A DNA stretch of 64,000 nucleotides from Io17-Chloro-G2 sp965226825 (lineage in GTDB: Bacteria > Chloroflexota > Dehalococcoidia > Lucifugimonadales > UBA3495). Position numbers and translations under genes: made by a program. Positions 1 to 7,680 of the stretch are shown in pieces. Each line of letters opens with the position of its first letter. Position 1 is the first letter of the stretch. The notes below the pieces were generated by a model. The model was given only the letters and a program-made list of their open reading frames with translations, ran no database searches and was not told the origin of the DNA. The stretch covers positions 1,922,001-1,986,000 of the forward strand of contig CBDDED010000003.1 in the NCBI GenBank assembly GCA_965226825.1. Reading direction: 5' to 3'.

Positions 1-121
1 GAACCAGCACGGCGGTTTCCACTCCGCGCTTGGTCACAATCTGCGGCCCTTCTGCGAGTGTGGTATCGAGCAATTCGCTGAAGCGCGACTTGGCGTCTTG
101 AACCGGCCATTTCCTGCTCAT
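1..121 (-). CDS. Phd/YefM-family antitoxin, truncated by window edge
   Basis: Reading leftward from an ATG at 121, the first 40 residues begin MSRKWPVQDAKSRFSELLD and continue to a segment ending in a VTKRGVETAVLV-type strand. This is the N-terminal DNA-binding half of type II prevent-host-death antitoxins, which repress their own operon and bind the cognate toxin. The rest lies outside the window, so the toxin partner, expected downstream on the same strand, cannot be seen. The family is clear from the 'W..qdAK.rFSellD' opening and the 'GPQ.VTKRG.E.AV' strand. No strong Shine-Dalgarno precedes the ATG. Confidence 0.85.
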   Translation of the reverse strand, partial: MSRKWPVQDAKSRFSELLDTTLAEGPQIVTKRGVETAVLV

Positions 122-156
122 TTAGCACCCTGACCAATCGTTACTGACTAGACAGC

Positions 157-185
157 AGACTAGTTTATATTGATACTAGAGTCAA
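157..185 (-). promoter_or_regulatory. Candidate promoter/operator of the Phd-type antitoxin
   Basis: On the minus strand TTGACT (180-185) and TAGTCT (157-162) are 17 bp apart, pointing at the antitoxin start at 121. GACTAG occurs at 146-151 and 158-163, with CTAG again at 176-179. Phd-like antitoxins autoregulate on short palindromes, so these may be operator half-sites. The -10 match is weak. Confidence 0.35.
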
Positions 186-1038
186 GACCGATGACGATAG
201 ATTCCGTACGCTGGCCGCAGCAAGGCAACACAGTTCCCGCGGCCGTTCCCGCCACCAAGATGTATTGGCGCCTGAAGACGAGTTTCGCGTGATCAGCACC
301 AGGTGGGGAAGGGACTGAGTGTTAATTCAAGAAGTTTCGACCAGTGGATTTATCCTGCCTAATGAGGAGTCGGCCAGGTTGGCACCCAGATCAACAATAA
401 TGTGTAGGGTCTTGAGGGCCCAGGGGCACAAAGATTGAGAACCCGGAAGAGAACCCGAGGACTGATCCAGCGTTGGTGGAAGTGCGTCCTCACGCGGCCG
501 ACGACCTCGGGGTGAAGGGGGATTGCCACGGGCAGCAGTCCCCGCTTTCCGGGGCGGAGTTCCTGACCCCGGAACCGGCGGAGCTGCGGAGGCGTAGCAG
601 TAAGGCCATGCGCTCGTCGCTTTCCCTGTTCGAGTGGGCGATCAAAGCGGACCACGAGTTACCCGGCGCAGGCCGCCAGTATTGCAACGACGGGTTATCT
701 GATGAGGGGATTTTCTCGGGGATATTGGACCTGGCAATTAAAAGACGAGAATCTCCCCTAACAGGCTGTTGATAGCCGGGCAGGAAGAATTAGGCGTCTT
801 TCTAAATATCCCGAAGTTGTAACACGAGGAAGGTGGATCGCTGTCAGGCTCGGAGGCATACCGCTCACCTTCTGGAAGGCAGGAGCGCGCTTCCTGACCT
901 GGGACGGCGGACCCAGTCTTCAGCACGAAGGTTTGGTCCGCCGTCGGTTACGGGCAACTCTAGGATTGCCCCAGAGCATGACGAAGCCATTGGTCAGTGC
1001 GGCGTCGCGCATGACCACGGGACTCCGAGCTACCCAGC
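186..1038. other. Non-coding stretch, no gene supported
   Basis: About 850 bp with only short, mutually overlapping open frames and no recognisable family, ribosome binding site or conserved motif. The one structured item I see is the inverted repeat at 903-945. It may be decayed sequence next to the toxin-antitoxin edge. Confidence 0.5.
903..945. repeat. Perfect 11-bp inverted repeat
   Basis: GACGGCGGACC (903-913) is followed after 21 nt by its exact reverse complement GGTCCGCCGTC (935-945). It lies about 90 bp beyond the stop of the leftward hydrolase gene at 1039. It could act as a terminator or transcript-end hairpin for that gene, but there is no adjacent T-tract. Confidence 0.55.
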
Positions 1039-1911
1039 TTACCCTAAGTGTTGATGGATAAACGCGGTCATCTGCTCCAGCGCCTGCTGCGCTACATTCG
1101 TGGAAAGGTCCCGCAGCACCCCTTCGCCCTCATCTTCGAAGATCGTTACGTCAATCTGTCCACCGGCCTTGCGGTACTGCATGATGAACTCGTCCAGGTC
1201 CGGGCGCGGGTGCGCTGCCTCGTAGAGCCGTGCCAGGCACAGCGTGGGCGGTAGTTCCGTGCGCTCCCCGGCGGCCAGAATTCGTGCCGGAGCACCTTCT
1301 GCCATTGCCTCTTCCGTCACCCAGTACAGGTCGTGCATGGACGCGGTACGCTCGCCAACTGACTCGGGGGGTTTGATATCATCCCGCAGGCCCTTGGCGT
1401 AGTGATAGCGGCCCAGGGGATCTATCACCGGGGAGACCATGATCACGCAGCCCAGGGCGCCATCTACTTCGGTCGCGCCGTTGGTGAGGGACAGCGCCGC
1501 GTAGCGGGAATCGTGGGGCCGCATGCCCAGCAGCATCGACTGGTGGGCGCCGCTGGAGGTGCCCATGGCGCCGACCTTATCCGAAATGCCGTTCCAGTCT
1601 CCGGCGTGAGCCTTGCACCAGCGGATTCCATAGTGGATGTCGGCCAGGGAGGCAGGGTATGACGCTTCCGGCGGAACGCGAAAGTCCAGGGCCGCCACGA
1701 TGACGCCGTTCTTGGCCAGCGCTTCGTTGCCGGCATCGCCGTTCTCACGGCTACCATTCACCCAAGCGCCGCCATGCAACTCGACCATTACCGGGAAAGG
1801 TCCGCTGCCCTGGGGCTTGAAGAGGCGCGCCAGGAAGGGCTTATCACCGTGCCGCAGATATTCCACGTCTTCGATTTGGACTTCATACGTGGTCTGTTTA
1901 CTGGTAGTCAT
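1039..1911 (-). CDS. Alpha/beta hydrolase (esterase/lipase-like)
   Basis: 290 aa, cytoplasmic, no signal peptide. The fold is indicated by the oxyanion-hole HGG at residues 46-48 (VELHGGAW) and the nucleophile elbow GTSSG at 117-121 (Ser119), typical of the BD-FAE/esterase group that hydrolyses carboxyl esters. The start is supported by AAAAGGAG 7 nt upstream. Oddly, the position where this group has its catalytic His (normally in a GxGHGF-like turn) reads FEDEGEGVLRD at 258-268, with Glu and no His. The expected acid loop reads EAAHPRPDLD (231-240). Either this subfamily uses another residue, or the protein is not a classical triad hydrolase. The gene stands alone with its own promoter. The substrate is unknown. 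Confidence 0.85.
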   Translation of the reverse strand: MTTSKQTTYEVQIEDVEYLRHGDKPFLARLFKPQGSGPFPVMVELHGGAWVNGSRENGDAGNEALAKNGVIVAALDFRVPPEASYPASLADIHYGIRWCKAHAGDWNGISDKVGAMGTSSGAHQSMLLGMRPHDSRYAALSLTNGATEVDGALGCVIMVSPVIDPLGRYHYAKGLRDDIKPPESVGERTASMHDLYWVTEEAMAEGAPARILAAGERTELPPTLCLARLYEAAHPRPDLDEFIMQYRKAGGQIDVTIFEDEGEGVLRDLSTNVAQQALEQMTAFIHQHLG

Positions 1912-1955
1912 GCCAAACTCCTTTTGGTGGTCGGCCTTTGGATCTGGATGAGCCT

Positions 1956-1984
1956 AGGTTAAATCCCCTCGGCATCCCCGTCAA
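1956..1984 (-). promoter_or_regulatory. Sigma70-type promoter for the hydrolase at 1039-1911
   Basis: On the minus strand TTGACG (1979-1984), a 17-bp spacer and TAACCT (1956-1961) lie about 45 bp before the ATG. Spacing is ideal, the -35 matches 5/6 and the -10 is weaker. Confidence 0.5.
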
Positions 1985-2436
1985 TGCCAAAACCATAATG
2001 TCGATGTCCGCCTCCGGCGTACTGGCGCCAAAGTGGGATTCGTGCCTTAGACGTCCACAATATGGCCAGTCCGGCGCCCCTAGTCGTTTACCGGTACACC
2101 CAACAGCACGACGAACTGAAGATGGAAAAAGCTCCCTGGAAGTGGCGGGGGGTTGCCCGATGACGGTCTGACCGCCTTCGGCGAAGACAGCGGCGCCCTG
2201 ATGCTGGCCCTAGCCCGACCAACCGTCAGCGGCGAGGAGGCGGGCGCCGAATCGGCGGAGCATGTCTTCTCCCAGGCGCGGGACGCCGAGGCCAAGTTTG
2301 AGGAACTGTTAGTGGACGCCCGATCGACGGCAATTGGCTTCCACCTGCTCCATTACTACCGGCCTGCCTTACTACCGGGCTGCCTTATTGTCGGTCCGCG
2401 GGTTTGGAACCGGTGGCGCAAGGTGGGAATCTTGGC
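1985..2436. other. Intergenic stretch, no convincing gene
   Basis: An open frame starting with TTG at 2153 and ending at 2488 (111 codons) fills part of this gap. It has no recognisable domain and no ribosome binding site, and it runs through the promoter-like TATAAT at 2437-2442. I treat it as probably non-coding or a gene remnant. Confidence 0.4.
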
Positions 2437-2442
2437 TATAAT
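2437..2442 (+). promoter_or_regulatory. Extended -10 element upstream of the hydrolase/monooxygenase pair
   Basis: TTGGCTATAAT contains a perfect TATAAT (2437-2442). No good -35 lies 16-18 bp upstream. Transcription would start near 2449, giving a leader of about 75 nt before the ATG at 2523. Confidence 0.4.
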
Positions 2443-2522
2443 CCCCGTGGCGATGAGGCCGGAATCCGGGACTAACGCTCCCGGTTGAGGCAAATTTTAT
2501 AGATGAAATCAGGCATGAAACT

Positions 2523-3320
2523 ATGACGACAACAGTAAACACCAACGAATCCAAGATAACCGTAGCGGGAACCGAGGTCCAAATGTTCTCCGGCGGTTCG
2601 GGACCGCCTTTGCTGTACCTGCATGGGGCCGGAGGCAACCGCGGCTGGCAGGACTTCCACGAAGAATTGGCCAAAAACAACACTGTCTACGCTCCGTCTC
2701 AGCCGGGATTCAACGGCACCGCACGGCCCGAATGGGTTTCGACCATTGTCGACATGGCCCACTTCGCCCAGAAAGTGGCCCGGCAACTGGGATTGGGCCG
2801 GTACGCGTTGGTGGGGCACTCGATGGGCGGGTGGATCGCTGCCGAGATCGCAGCAATGTCACCGGAGAGTTTAACGGGATTGGTGTTGATTGACGCCGTG
2901 GGCATCAGGCCCAAGGAATCGGACATCACCGAGATATTCATGGTTTCCGCCGAGACCAGAGCCGGATACCGATTCTATGATCCGTCCCAGGTCCCCAACC
3001 TGGAGGAGCTCAACCGCGAGATGACCCCCGAAGAGGCCCTAGTGGATTTCTCTAACCGGGAAATGGCATCACGCCTATTGTGGCGACCCTACATGCACAA
3101 TCCCAGCCTGCCCCACTACCTGTCTGACGTGGGAACGCCTACCCTGATTGTCTGGGGACGAGAGGACGCCATCGTTCCTTTGGAGTGCGGTCAACTCTTC
3201 CACCAGGCGCTCAGTAATTCCAAACTCCAGGTAATCGACCAATGCGGCCACTCGCCGCAAATTGAGAAACCACAGGAATTCATCCAGGGCGCGTCGGAGT
3301 TTCTGAGCAGTCTCGATTGA
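2523..3320 (+). CDS. Alpha/beta fold hydrolase with complete Ser-Asp-His triad
   Basis: 265 aa. Visible are the oxyanion-hole HGAGG (34-38), the nucleophile elbow GHSMG (98-102, Ser100), an acid in WGRED (Asp215) and the general-base His243 in CGHSPQIEKP. This pattern is typical of the haloperoxidase / C-C bond hydrolase (MhpC-like) group. It lies 78 bp upstream of a flavin-dependent monooxygenase on the same strand. This suggests a two-step catabolic unit in which the monooxygenase oxidises a substrate and the hydrolase cleaves an ester or C-C bond in the product. That pairing is inference, and the substrate cannot be read from sequence. The ribosome binding site before the ATG is weak. Confidence 0.9.
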   Translation: MTTTVNTNESKITVAGTEVQMFSGGSGPPLLYLHGAGGNRGWQDFHEELAKNNTVYAPSQPGFNGTARPEWVSTIVDMAHFAQKVARQLGLGRYALVGHSMGGWIAAEIAAMSPESLTGLVLIDAVGIRPKESDITEIFMVSAETRAGYRFYDPSQVPNLEELNREMTPEEALVDFSNREMASRLLWRPYMHNPSLPHYLSDVGTPTLIVWGREDAIVPLECGQLFHQALSNSKLQVIDQCGHSPQIEKPQEFIQGASEFLSSLD

Positions 3321-3398
3321 CCTGACGCGGTTTCCGGCCACACCGCCCGGTTTAGACCGGGGCTTTCCCGCCCGGGGATTATCCGCAAGGAGGACACC

Positions 3399-4541
3399 AT
3401 GACCGAGATTTTTTGGTTTTCCGAGCAGCCCTACGGCCACGTGACGGACGAAGATCTGGAACATTACGAGTCCGGCAGGATGCATTTCCCAAACAGCTAC
3501 TTTGATCCCCTCAAGGCCAACGTGCTGTACAACAATTACCACGACCAGTACGCCTGGGCGGATGAAGTGGGATTTGACGGGATAATGTCCAACGAGCACC
3601 ACAGTTCTTACTGGTGCATGAAGCCGTCGGTCAACGTTGACGGTGCGGTTATTGCCAAGGTCACCAAGCGGGCCAAAATTGCATTGCTGGGCAACGTCAT
3701 CGCCCTGAGCGACCCGGTGAAAATGGCCGAGGAACTGGCAATGCTGGACTGCATTTCCGGCGGAAGGCTGATTTCCGGTTTCGTCCGAGGAACAGCGGTG
3801 GAAACGCTGCACGCCGGTATCAGCCCCACCGAAAACCGGGGCCGGTTTGAAGAAGCCCACGACCTGATTCTCAAGTGCTGGACCACACCGGGGCCATTCC
3901 GCTGGGAGGGTGAATATTTCCACCACCGAATGGTCAACCCATGGGTGGTACCTATTCAGAAACCCCATCCGCCTATCTGGTTTCCCGGCACCGGCAGCCC
4001 TGAAAGTGTGATATGGGCGGCGAAACGCCAGTATCCCTACATGAACCTGGGCGCGCTTCTGGACCTGACCATTCAATTGAAGCAGATTTACTTTGAGACG
4101 GCGATAGAGACCGGGTACGAGCCGGGCCGAGAGCACTTTGGCTACTTAATGCGAATATTGGTGGCCGACACCGACGAACAAGCCCAGGAAATTGGCAAAG
4201 AGTTTCTCTGGACGGAGGCCCACCGGCAGAGGGGCCCCATCGAGTTCAACGACCCGCCGGGCTACCAGTCACGGGAAGCGTTGTCAATCAAGATGTCCCG
4301 GCCTACCATCGGCACCGGCACGGTGGGCCGCAGGCTTAGCTATCAAGAGCTTCAAGACGCCTACAACATGATCATCGGCAGCCCGGAAACAGTGATTAAA
4401 AAGCTGCGACACGTCAAGAAGGAACTAGATCCCGGGTACATCCTGATCTACGGCAATGAGGGGGCTATGCCCCATCAAGCGGTCATGCGTTCCATCGAGT
4501 TGCTGGGAACCAAAGTGATCCCAGCCCTCAAGGACGACTAG
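3399..4541 (+). CDS. LLM-class flavin-dependent monooxygenase (bacterial luciferase-like)
   Basis: 380 aa, preceded by a strong AAGGAGG 5 nt before the ATG. The TIM-barrel luciferase-like family is recognised from the N-terminal strand EIFWFSEQP, the conserved NEHH (65-68), and a middle segment with MLDCISGGRLISGFVRG (about 115-131). A TPGPFRWEGEYFHH stretch leads into the substrate-side loop. These enzymes use FMNH2 or F420H2 supplied by a separate reductase to oxygenate or oxidise small molecules. The flavin reductase at 8663-9328 could be a partner but is not in the same operon. It forms a likely operon with the upstream alpha/beta hydrolase. The substrate is unknown. Confidence 0.92.
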   Translation: MTEIFWFSEQPYGHVTDEDLEHYESGRMHFPNSYFDPLKANVLYNNYHDQYAWADEVGFDGIMSNEHHSSYWCMKPSVNVDGAVIAKVTKRAKIALLGNVIALSDPVKMAEELAMLDCISGGRLISGFVRGTAVETLHAGISPTENRGRFEEAHDLILKCWTTPGPFRWEGEYFHHRMVNPWVVPIQKPHPPIWFPGTGSPESVIWAAKRQYPYMNLGALLDLTIQLKQIYFETAIETGYEPGREHFGYLMRILVADTDEQAQEIGKEFLWTEAHRQRGPIEFNDPPGYQSREALSIKMSRPTIGTGTVGRRLSYQELQDAYNMIIGSPETVIKKLRHVKKELDPGYILIYGNEGAMPHQAVMRSIELLGTKVIPALKDD

Positions 4542-4568
4542 GGGCGGACCCGGGACTGCCGTTCGAGC

Positions 4569-4611
4569 GGAAAAAGACGGTGCGGGACCCCCAAATCAAA
4601 GGGGGTTCCGC
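4569..4611 (-). terminator. Rho-independent-type terminator overlapping the vapC stop
   Basis: GCGGGACCCCC (4582-4592) and GGGGGTTCCGC (4601-4611) form an 11-bp stem with one G-U pair. Read leftward it is followed by CTTTTTCC a few bases later (about 4569-4576). It ends the vapBC transcript. The stem starts inside the last vapC codons. It may also limit rightward read-through from the monooxygenase gene. Confidence 0.55.
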
Positions 4612-5021
4612 CAGCGAAGGCCTGGAAAGCGGCTGAAGTCGGTATCGTTGGAGTGTACTTCCGCTTGGTACTCCATCGCCAGGGCCGCTATGTGAGCGTC
4701 GGTCACCAAGTTCGCTCCGACACCGGCGGCATTGAGATTTCGCCGGAAGTGGACCAGATGTTCCCCGCCCGGGTTGACCGGGGATAGGTGCGGGAACCGG
4801 AACCACTCGCCCACATACCCTACTGCTTCTTCCGGGGATAACGGATGTTCCAGCACCCTGGGGTGTGTCATCAGCCTGACGAAGCCGGTTGATACGACCC
4901 ACGGAATGCCGACCCTCTCCGTGCGGTTGACCAAGTCCTCCCACCATTGCCTGGCGGAGTCATGAAAAGGGGCCCCGTCGTTGTAGGCGTAGACCAGCAG
5001 GTTGATGTCCGGGATTATCAC
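4596..5021 (-). CDS. vapC: VapC-family PIN-domain toxin
   Basis: 141 aa. PIN ribonucleases of type II toxin-antitoxin systems cut tRNA or rRNA using a cluster of acidic residues that bind Mg. Here Asp5 (MIIPDINLLVYA), Asp108 (TDAHIAALA) and Asp126/Asp128 (SNDTDFSRFPGL) are in place. The second position, often Glu in other VapCs, lies in the segment STGFVRLMTHPRV, as in the VapC subgroup with a 'gf.R..t.p' motif. The ATG overlaps the stop of the antitoxin by 4 nt (ATGA), showing translational coupling. The pair lies between a monooxygenase and a CoA transferase, with no sign that it serves either. Confidence 0.93.
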   Translation of the reverse strand: MIIPDINLLVYAYNDGAPFHDSARQWWEDLVNRTERVGIPWVVSTGFVRLMTHPRVLEHPLSPEEAVGYVGEWFRFPHLSPVNPGGEHLVHFRRNLNAAGVGANLVTDAHIAALAMEYQAEVHSNDTDFSRFPGLRWRNPL

Positions 5022-5281
5022 CCTGCGCCAGGCCCGGCGAAGTCCTCGGCCTCAATTTGGTCGTTGATCTGATTGAGCTTCAAAGGGTCGATGCCGGGGG
5101 TGAGCCCGCTCCGATTTGGGACAACTCGATACTCAGGCGCCGGAGCTTCCCCTATCGAGGGCGATATCCCGCGGCGTAGCGCATCGTTTACTACTTGCTT
5201 GAACGGCTTGTTGAGCAACCGGGCCAATTCCTTCAAGGAGTCGGCTATGTCATCATCCAGCGTAAGTGTTGTTCTCATCAA
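5018..5281 (-). CDS. vapB: VapB-like ribbon-helix-helix antitoxin
   Basis: 87 aa. The N-terminus MRTTLTLDDDIADSLKELA continues into a KPFKQVVNDALRRGI helix, which is a ribbon-helix-helix DNA-binding domain (DUF2191-like). The C-terminal half, rich in Pro/Gly and acidic residues (ending near QINDQIEAEDF), would wrap the toxin. It is first in the operon and ends in a 4-nt overlap with vapC. Two adjacent ATG codons open the gene, and the exact one is uncertain. Family members neutralise VapC and repress the operon with it. Confidence 0.9.
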   Translation of the reverse strand: MMRTTLTLDDDIADSLKELARLLNKPFKQVVNDALRRGISPSIGEAPAPEYRVVPNRSGLTPGIDPLKLNQINDQIEAEDFAGPGAG

Positions 5282-5282
5282 T

Positions 5283-5310
5283 ACATCATGTCACACGAGC
5301 ATCATGATGT
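5283..5310 (-). promoter_or_regulatory. Candidate VapBC operator
   Basis: Just upstream of vapB lies the perfect 10-bp palindrome CATCATGATG (5300-5309), and 17 bp away a second half-site ACATCATGTCA (5283-5293). Paired short palindromes next to the start codon are the usual arrangement for ribbon-helix-helix antitoxin operators. Confidence 0.45.
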
Positions 5311-5377
5311 CAACATGGCATCGCTTCCCGCTAGCAACGGATCCATTGGCTGAAGTCGGCCGGGGCATTGCCTGGCC

Positions 5378-6649
5378 CTAACCCACTACGCCTTCCCCTT
5401 TCCAAGCCAAGTATTGGTCCCGGGTGAACCCCAATTCCGCCAGCACCTCTTCAGAATGTTGCCCCAAGGCCGGAGGAGGCGCCGGGGCCGGCAGTTGGTT
5501 GACGCTGAACTTGGCCAGCGGGCCCATCATTTTCACCGTTCCGGCATCCCGATGGTCCGCTTCCGTCAACAACCCGTTGGCCTGAATCTGCGGATCCTGG
5601 AACAGCTCTTCAGCGAATTTCACCGGGCCCGCCGGCACTCCCCGCTGCTCCAAAATTTCCAACCATTCGGCCGCAGGCTTCCCGGCAAAAATCTCCTCCG
5701 CCTGTAGAGTCAGGTCCCTGGCTTTAGCCACTTCCTCCGCAGAGTTGGGGTCAAATCCCGACTCAACCGTCGGATCTTCCAGGCCAAGGAGATCCAAGAG
5801 GCGTTGCCGCAGGACCAAGCTCAGGCAACCGACCGCGATGGGGACATCCTTGGTCAGGTAGACCCGGTAGTACATCGTGGCGTGGTGGGTTTGGCGTCGG
5901 CTGCCCGGGGAGGCGGACAGGATCTCCATGTAAGGCGCCGACCCGGCCCGCTTGGCCTCAATATCGGACAGCGCCTTGTTTCGGGTTTCCCTGTCGTAGG
6001 ACTCAACGTGGAGAAACCTGGGGCCCATCAGAGTGAGCGCCGAGCCCAACAGCGTGGTTTCAATCTTTTGACCCTTACCGGTGCGCTCCCGGGCGTACAA
6101 CGCGGCGCAGATACATCCCACCATGTTGACGCCGCAGTTGGTGTCGATTAGAGGGGTCGACCAAATCTGCTGCGGGACGCCGTTTTCCTGCTTGGTTTCC
6201 GAGGCCATCAATCCGGAAAGGGCTTGGATTATCATGTCGTAGCCGGGCCGGTGGGCGTCGGGCCCCTCGCGCCCGTAGGCTGTCACCTCGCAGTAGACAA
6301 TCCGGGGGTTTACCTGGGCCAGGCTCTCATAGTCCACGCCCAGTTTTGCGGCCACATCGGGGCGGTTGTTCACCAGGACCACGTCCACACCCTCGATAAG
6401 CCGGTGCAAGATCTCGCGGGCTTTGGGCTTGGAGAGGTCCAAGGGCAAACTGCGTTTGCCCCGGTTGTACACCATAAAGCCCCGGCTTTCGGTTTCCATG
6501 AACTTTTGATTGTGGCGCCAGGGGTCTCCCCAGGGAGGTTCCACCTTGACCACCTCCGCTCCCATCTCAGCCAGCAACCGGCCGGCCAAGGGGGCGGCGA
6601 TGATCTCTGAAAAATCGGCCACTTTTATTCCATCGAGCGGGCCAGCCAT
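5378..6649 (-). CDS. CaiB/BaiF (class III) CoA transferase
   Basis: 423 aa from the ATG at 6649, which is preceded by GGAGGTG. The open frame continues upstream, but the promoter at 6702-6730 makes a longer start unlikely. Class III signatures are visible: MAGPLDGIKVADFS near the N-terminus, GRLLAEMGAEVVKVEPP, then FMVYNRGKRSLPLDL and a CEVTAYGREGPDAHRPGYD segment. The Asp in the 'RPGYD' context corresponds to the Asp that carries the acyl/CoA intermediate. These enzymes move CoA between acids without a ping-pong free intermediate, for example in carnitine, oxalate or aromatic-acid metabolism. The acid substrate here is not deducible. It is monocistronic. Confidence 0.93.
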   Translation of the reverse strand: MAGPLDGIKVADFSEIIAAPLAGRLLAEMGAEVVKVEPPWGDPWRHNQKFMETESRGFMVYNRGKRSLPLDLSKPKAREILHRLIEGVDVVLVNNRPDVAAKLGVDYESLAQVNPRIVYCEVTAYGREGPDAHRPGYDMIIQALSGLMASETKQENGVPQQIWSTPLIDTNCGVNMVGCICAALYARERTGKGQKIETTLLGSALTLMGPRFLHVESYDRETRNKALSDIEAKRAGSAPYMEILSASPGSRRQTHHATMYYRVYLTKDVPIAVGCLSLVLRQRLLDLLGLEDPTVESGFDPNSAEEVAKARDLTLQAEEIFAGKPAAEWLEILEQRGVPAGPVKFAEELFQDPQIQANGLLTEADHRDAGTVKMMGPLAKFSVNQLPAPAPPPALGQHSEEVLAELGFTRDQYLAWKGEGVVG

Positions 6650-6701
6650 GCGCCACCTCCAAGGGCAGCAGGTATTTGAATGACAGGGATAGCGTCGAAT
6701 C

Positions 6702-6730
6702 ATTATGCCGAGGGTATCCCGGTCTGGCAA
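6702..6730 (-). promoter_or_regulatory. Promoter of the CoA transferase
   Basis: On the minus strand TTGCCA (6725-6730), a 17-bp spacer and CATAAT (6702-6707) lie about 50 bp upstream of the ATG at 6649. Confidence 0.55.
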
Positions 6731-6766
6731 CCGCGAAACGGCGGCCCTGCTCGCCGCCTGCGGTGA

Positions 6767-6795
6767 TTGAAGGCTCCCTACGGGTATGCTATTCT
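6767..6795 (+). promoter_or_regulatory. Promoter of tRNA-Pro
   Basis: TTGAAG (6767-6772), a 17-bp spacer and TATTCT (6790-6795) end 8 bp before the mature tRNA 5' end, so transcription starts at or very near the tRNA. Confidence 0.65.
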
Positions 6796-6803
6796 ACGGG
6801 GGT

Positions 6804-6880
6804 CGGGGCGTAGCGCAGCCAGGTAGCGCACCTGCATGGGGTGCAGGGGGCCCCCGGTTCAAATCCGGGCGCCCCGACCA
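6804..6880 (+). tRNA. tRNA-Pro, anticodon GGG
   Basis: A 77-nt cloverleaf. The acceptor stem is CGGGGCG/CGCCCCG followed by A and an encoded CCA. The D-arm is GCGC...GCGC. The anticodon stem is CCTGC/GCAGG with loop ATGGGGT, giving anticodon GGG, and the T-arm is CCCGG-TTCAAAT-CCGGG. It decodes CCC (and CCU by wobble). It is a single-gene unit with its own promoter and terminator. Confidence 0.97.
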
Positions 6881-6900
6881 GCTCATCGCTCAATAGTTGT

Positions 6901-6934
6901 AAATCCGTTGCCGGTTGCGGCAACGGATTTTTTG
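6901..6934 (+). terminator. Intrinsic terminator of tRNA-Pro
   Basis: A perfect 12-bp stem AAATCCGTTGCC (6901-6912) / GGCAACGGATTT (6919-6930) with a 6-nt loop runs into a T-tract, 21 bp after the tRNA. Confidence 0.9.
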
Positions 6935-6989
6935 TTGAGCAAAGCGGCGCACCCTGACGGCGGCCGATGATACGCCCGCATAGATATGC

Positions 6990-6995
6990 TAAAAT
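6990..6995 (+). promoter_or_regulatory. -10 element implying a near-leaderless transcript
   Basis: TATGCTAAAAT contains TAAAAT at 6990-6995. A start 7 bp downstream would fall at about 7002-7003, exactly on the preferred ATG of the next gene. No good -35 is visible and no Shine-Dalgarno precedes that ATG. Confidence 0.4.
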
Positions 6996-7002
6996 AGCCT
7001 AC

Positions 7003-7575
7003 ATGCAACCTCAACAGACTCCAGACCAACCCATCTATTGGGACAACGACCGGACTTCCATGAACATTACCCTGGTCTTGGCCATGGGGATCGCTGTTTA
7101 TGGATTGGTAGTGCAACAGTTCCTGATGGGTTTAGCGGGGTTGGCCATAGCGGCCTATACCTGGTTAACCCGCCCCAGGCGTTATTTGATCTACCCCACG
7201 CACCTGGTGATCCAGTACGGCGTCCCGCGAGTGAAAGTAATTCCCTTTGGTGAAATCTCTCACCTGGAAACGTTGACTCTAGCAATAGGCGACCGGCTCC
7301 GGGTGGTGATGTTAAACGGCCGCCGGATGATGATCATGGCCCGGGACCTGGACACCTTCCGCGAGAAACTGGACACGGCCCTGGAAGCCTTTCACGGGAC
7401 GGATTCGGGAGACCCGGGACAAATATCCACCGGTGGCGGCCGGATCATCGACCAAGCGCCCGACCCACAGGGGCCGGAATCCTCGCAAACCCCGGTTAAT
7501 GGCGCCTACGACCAACCAGCGGACACAACGCCGGACCCCGAGACAAAGCCTGACTTTGAGGGCCCGCGACCGTAG
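7003..7575 (+). CDS. Membrane protein with PH-like (YdbS-type) domain
   Basis: 190 aa from ATG 7003; an in-frame ATG at 6967 would add 12 residues but lies upstream of the -10 box. After a short polar N-terminus there is a hydrophobic hairpin (about residues 18-52, two membrane segments) ending in TRPRRYLIYPTHLVIQYG. This is followed by a beta-rich domain (VKVIPFGEISHLETL, then RLRVVMLNGRRMMIMARD and a closing helix). The arrangement of two helices followed by 'Y.it...l.i..g....ipf..I' strands matches bacterial PH-domain membrane proteins of the YdbS/YdbT kind. The last 55 residues are a Pro/Asp/Gly-rich disordered tail. Function is unknown. It has its own terminator at 7644. Confidence 0.75.
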   Translation: MQPQQTPDQPIYWDNDRTSMNITLVLAMGIAVYGLVVQQFLMGLAGLAIAAYTWLTRPRRYLIYPTHLVIQYGVPRVKVIPFGEISHLETLTLAIGDRLRVVMLNGRRMMIMARDLDTFREKLDTALEAFHGTDSGDPGQISTGGGRIIDQAPDPQGPESSQTPVNGAYDQPADTTPDPETKPDFEGPRP

Positions 7576-7643
7576 AATGCCCTATAAGTCTGACCGACTG
7601 GCTGGGACAGATACCTCAAATCATCTAGTCAAGGGAACTGCTA

Positions 7644-7675
7644 CCCCGGCGTGACTCACACGCGGGGGTTTTTTT
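7644..7675 (+). terminator. Intrinsic terminator between convergent genes
   Basis: CCCCGGCGTG (7644-7653) and CACGCGGGGG (7658-7667) form a 10-bp stem with one mismatch, followed by seven T. It ends the PH-like gene and sits 6 bp before the stop of the convergent gene. Confidence 0.8.
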
Positions 7676-7680
7676 ATTGG

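Noticed and set aside
2153..2488. 111-codon plus-strand open frame before the hydrolase operon
   Set aside because: TTG start without a ribosome binding site, no family, and it runs across a TATAAT promoter element.
3075..4136. 353-codon minus-strand open frame
   Set aside because: It lies antisense to the flavin monooxygenase and hydrolase genes, both of which have intact motifs and ribosome binding sites; the frame has no recognisable family.
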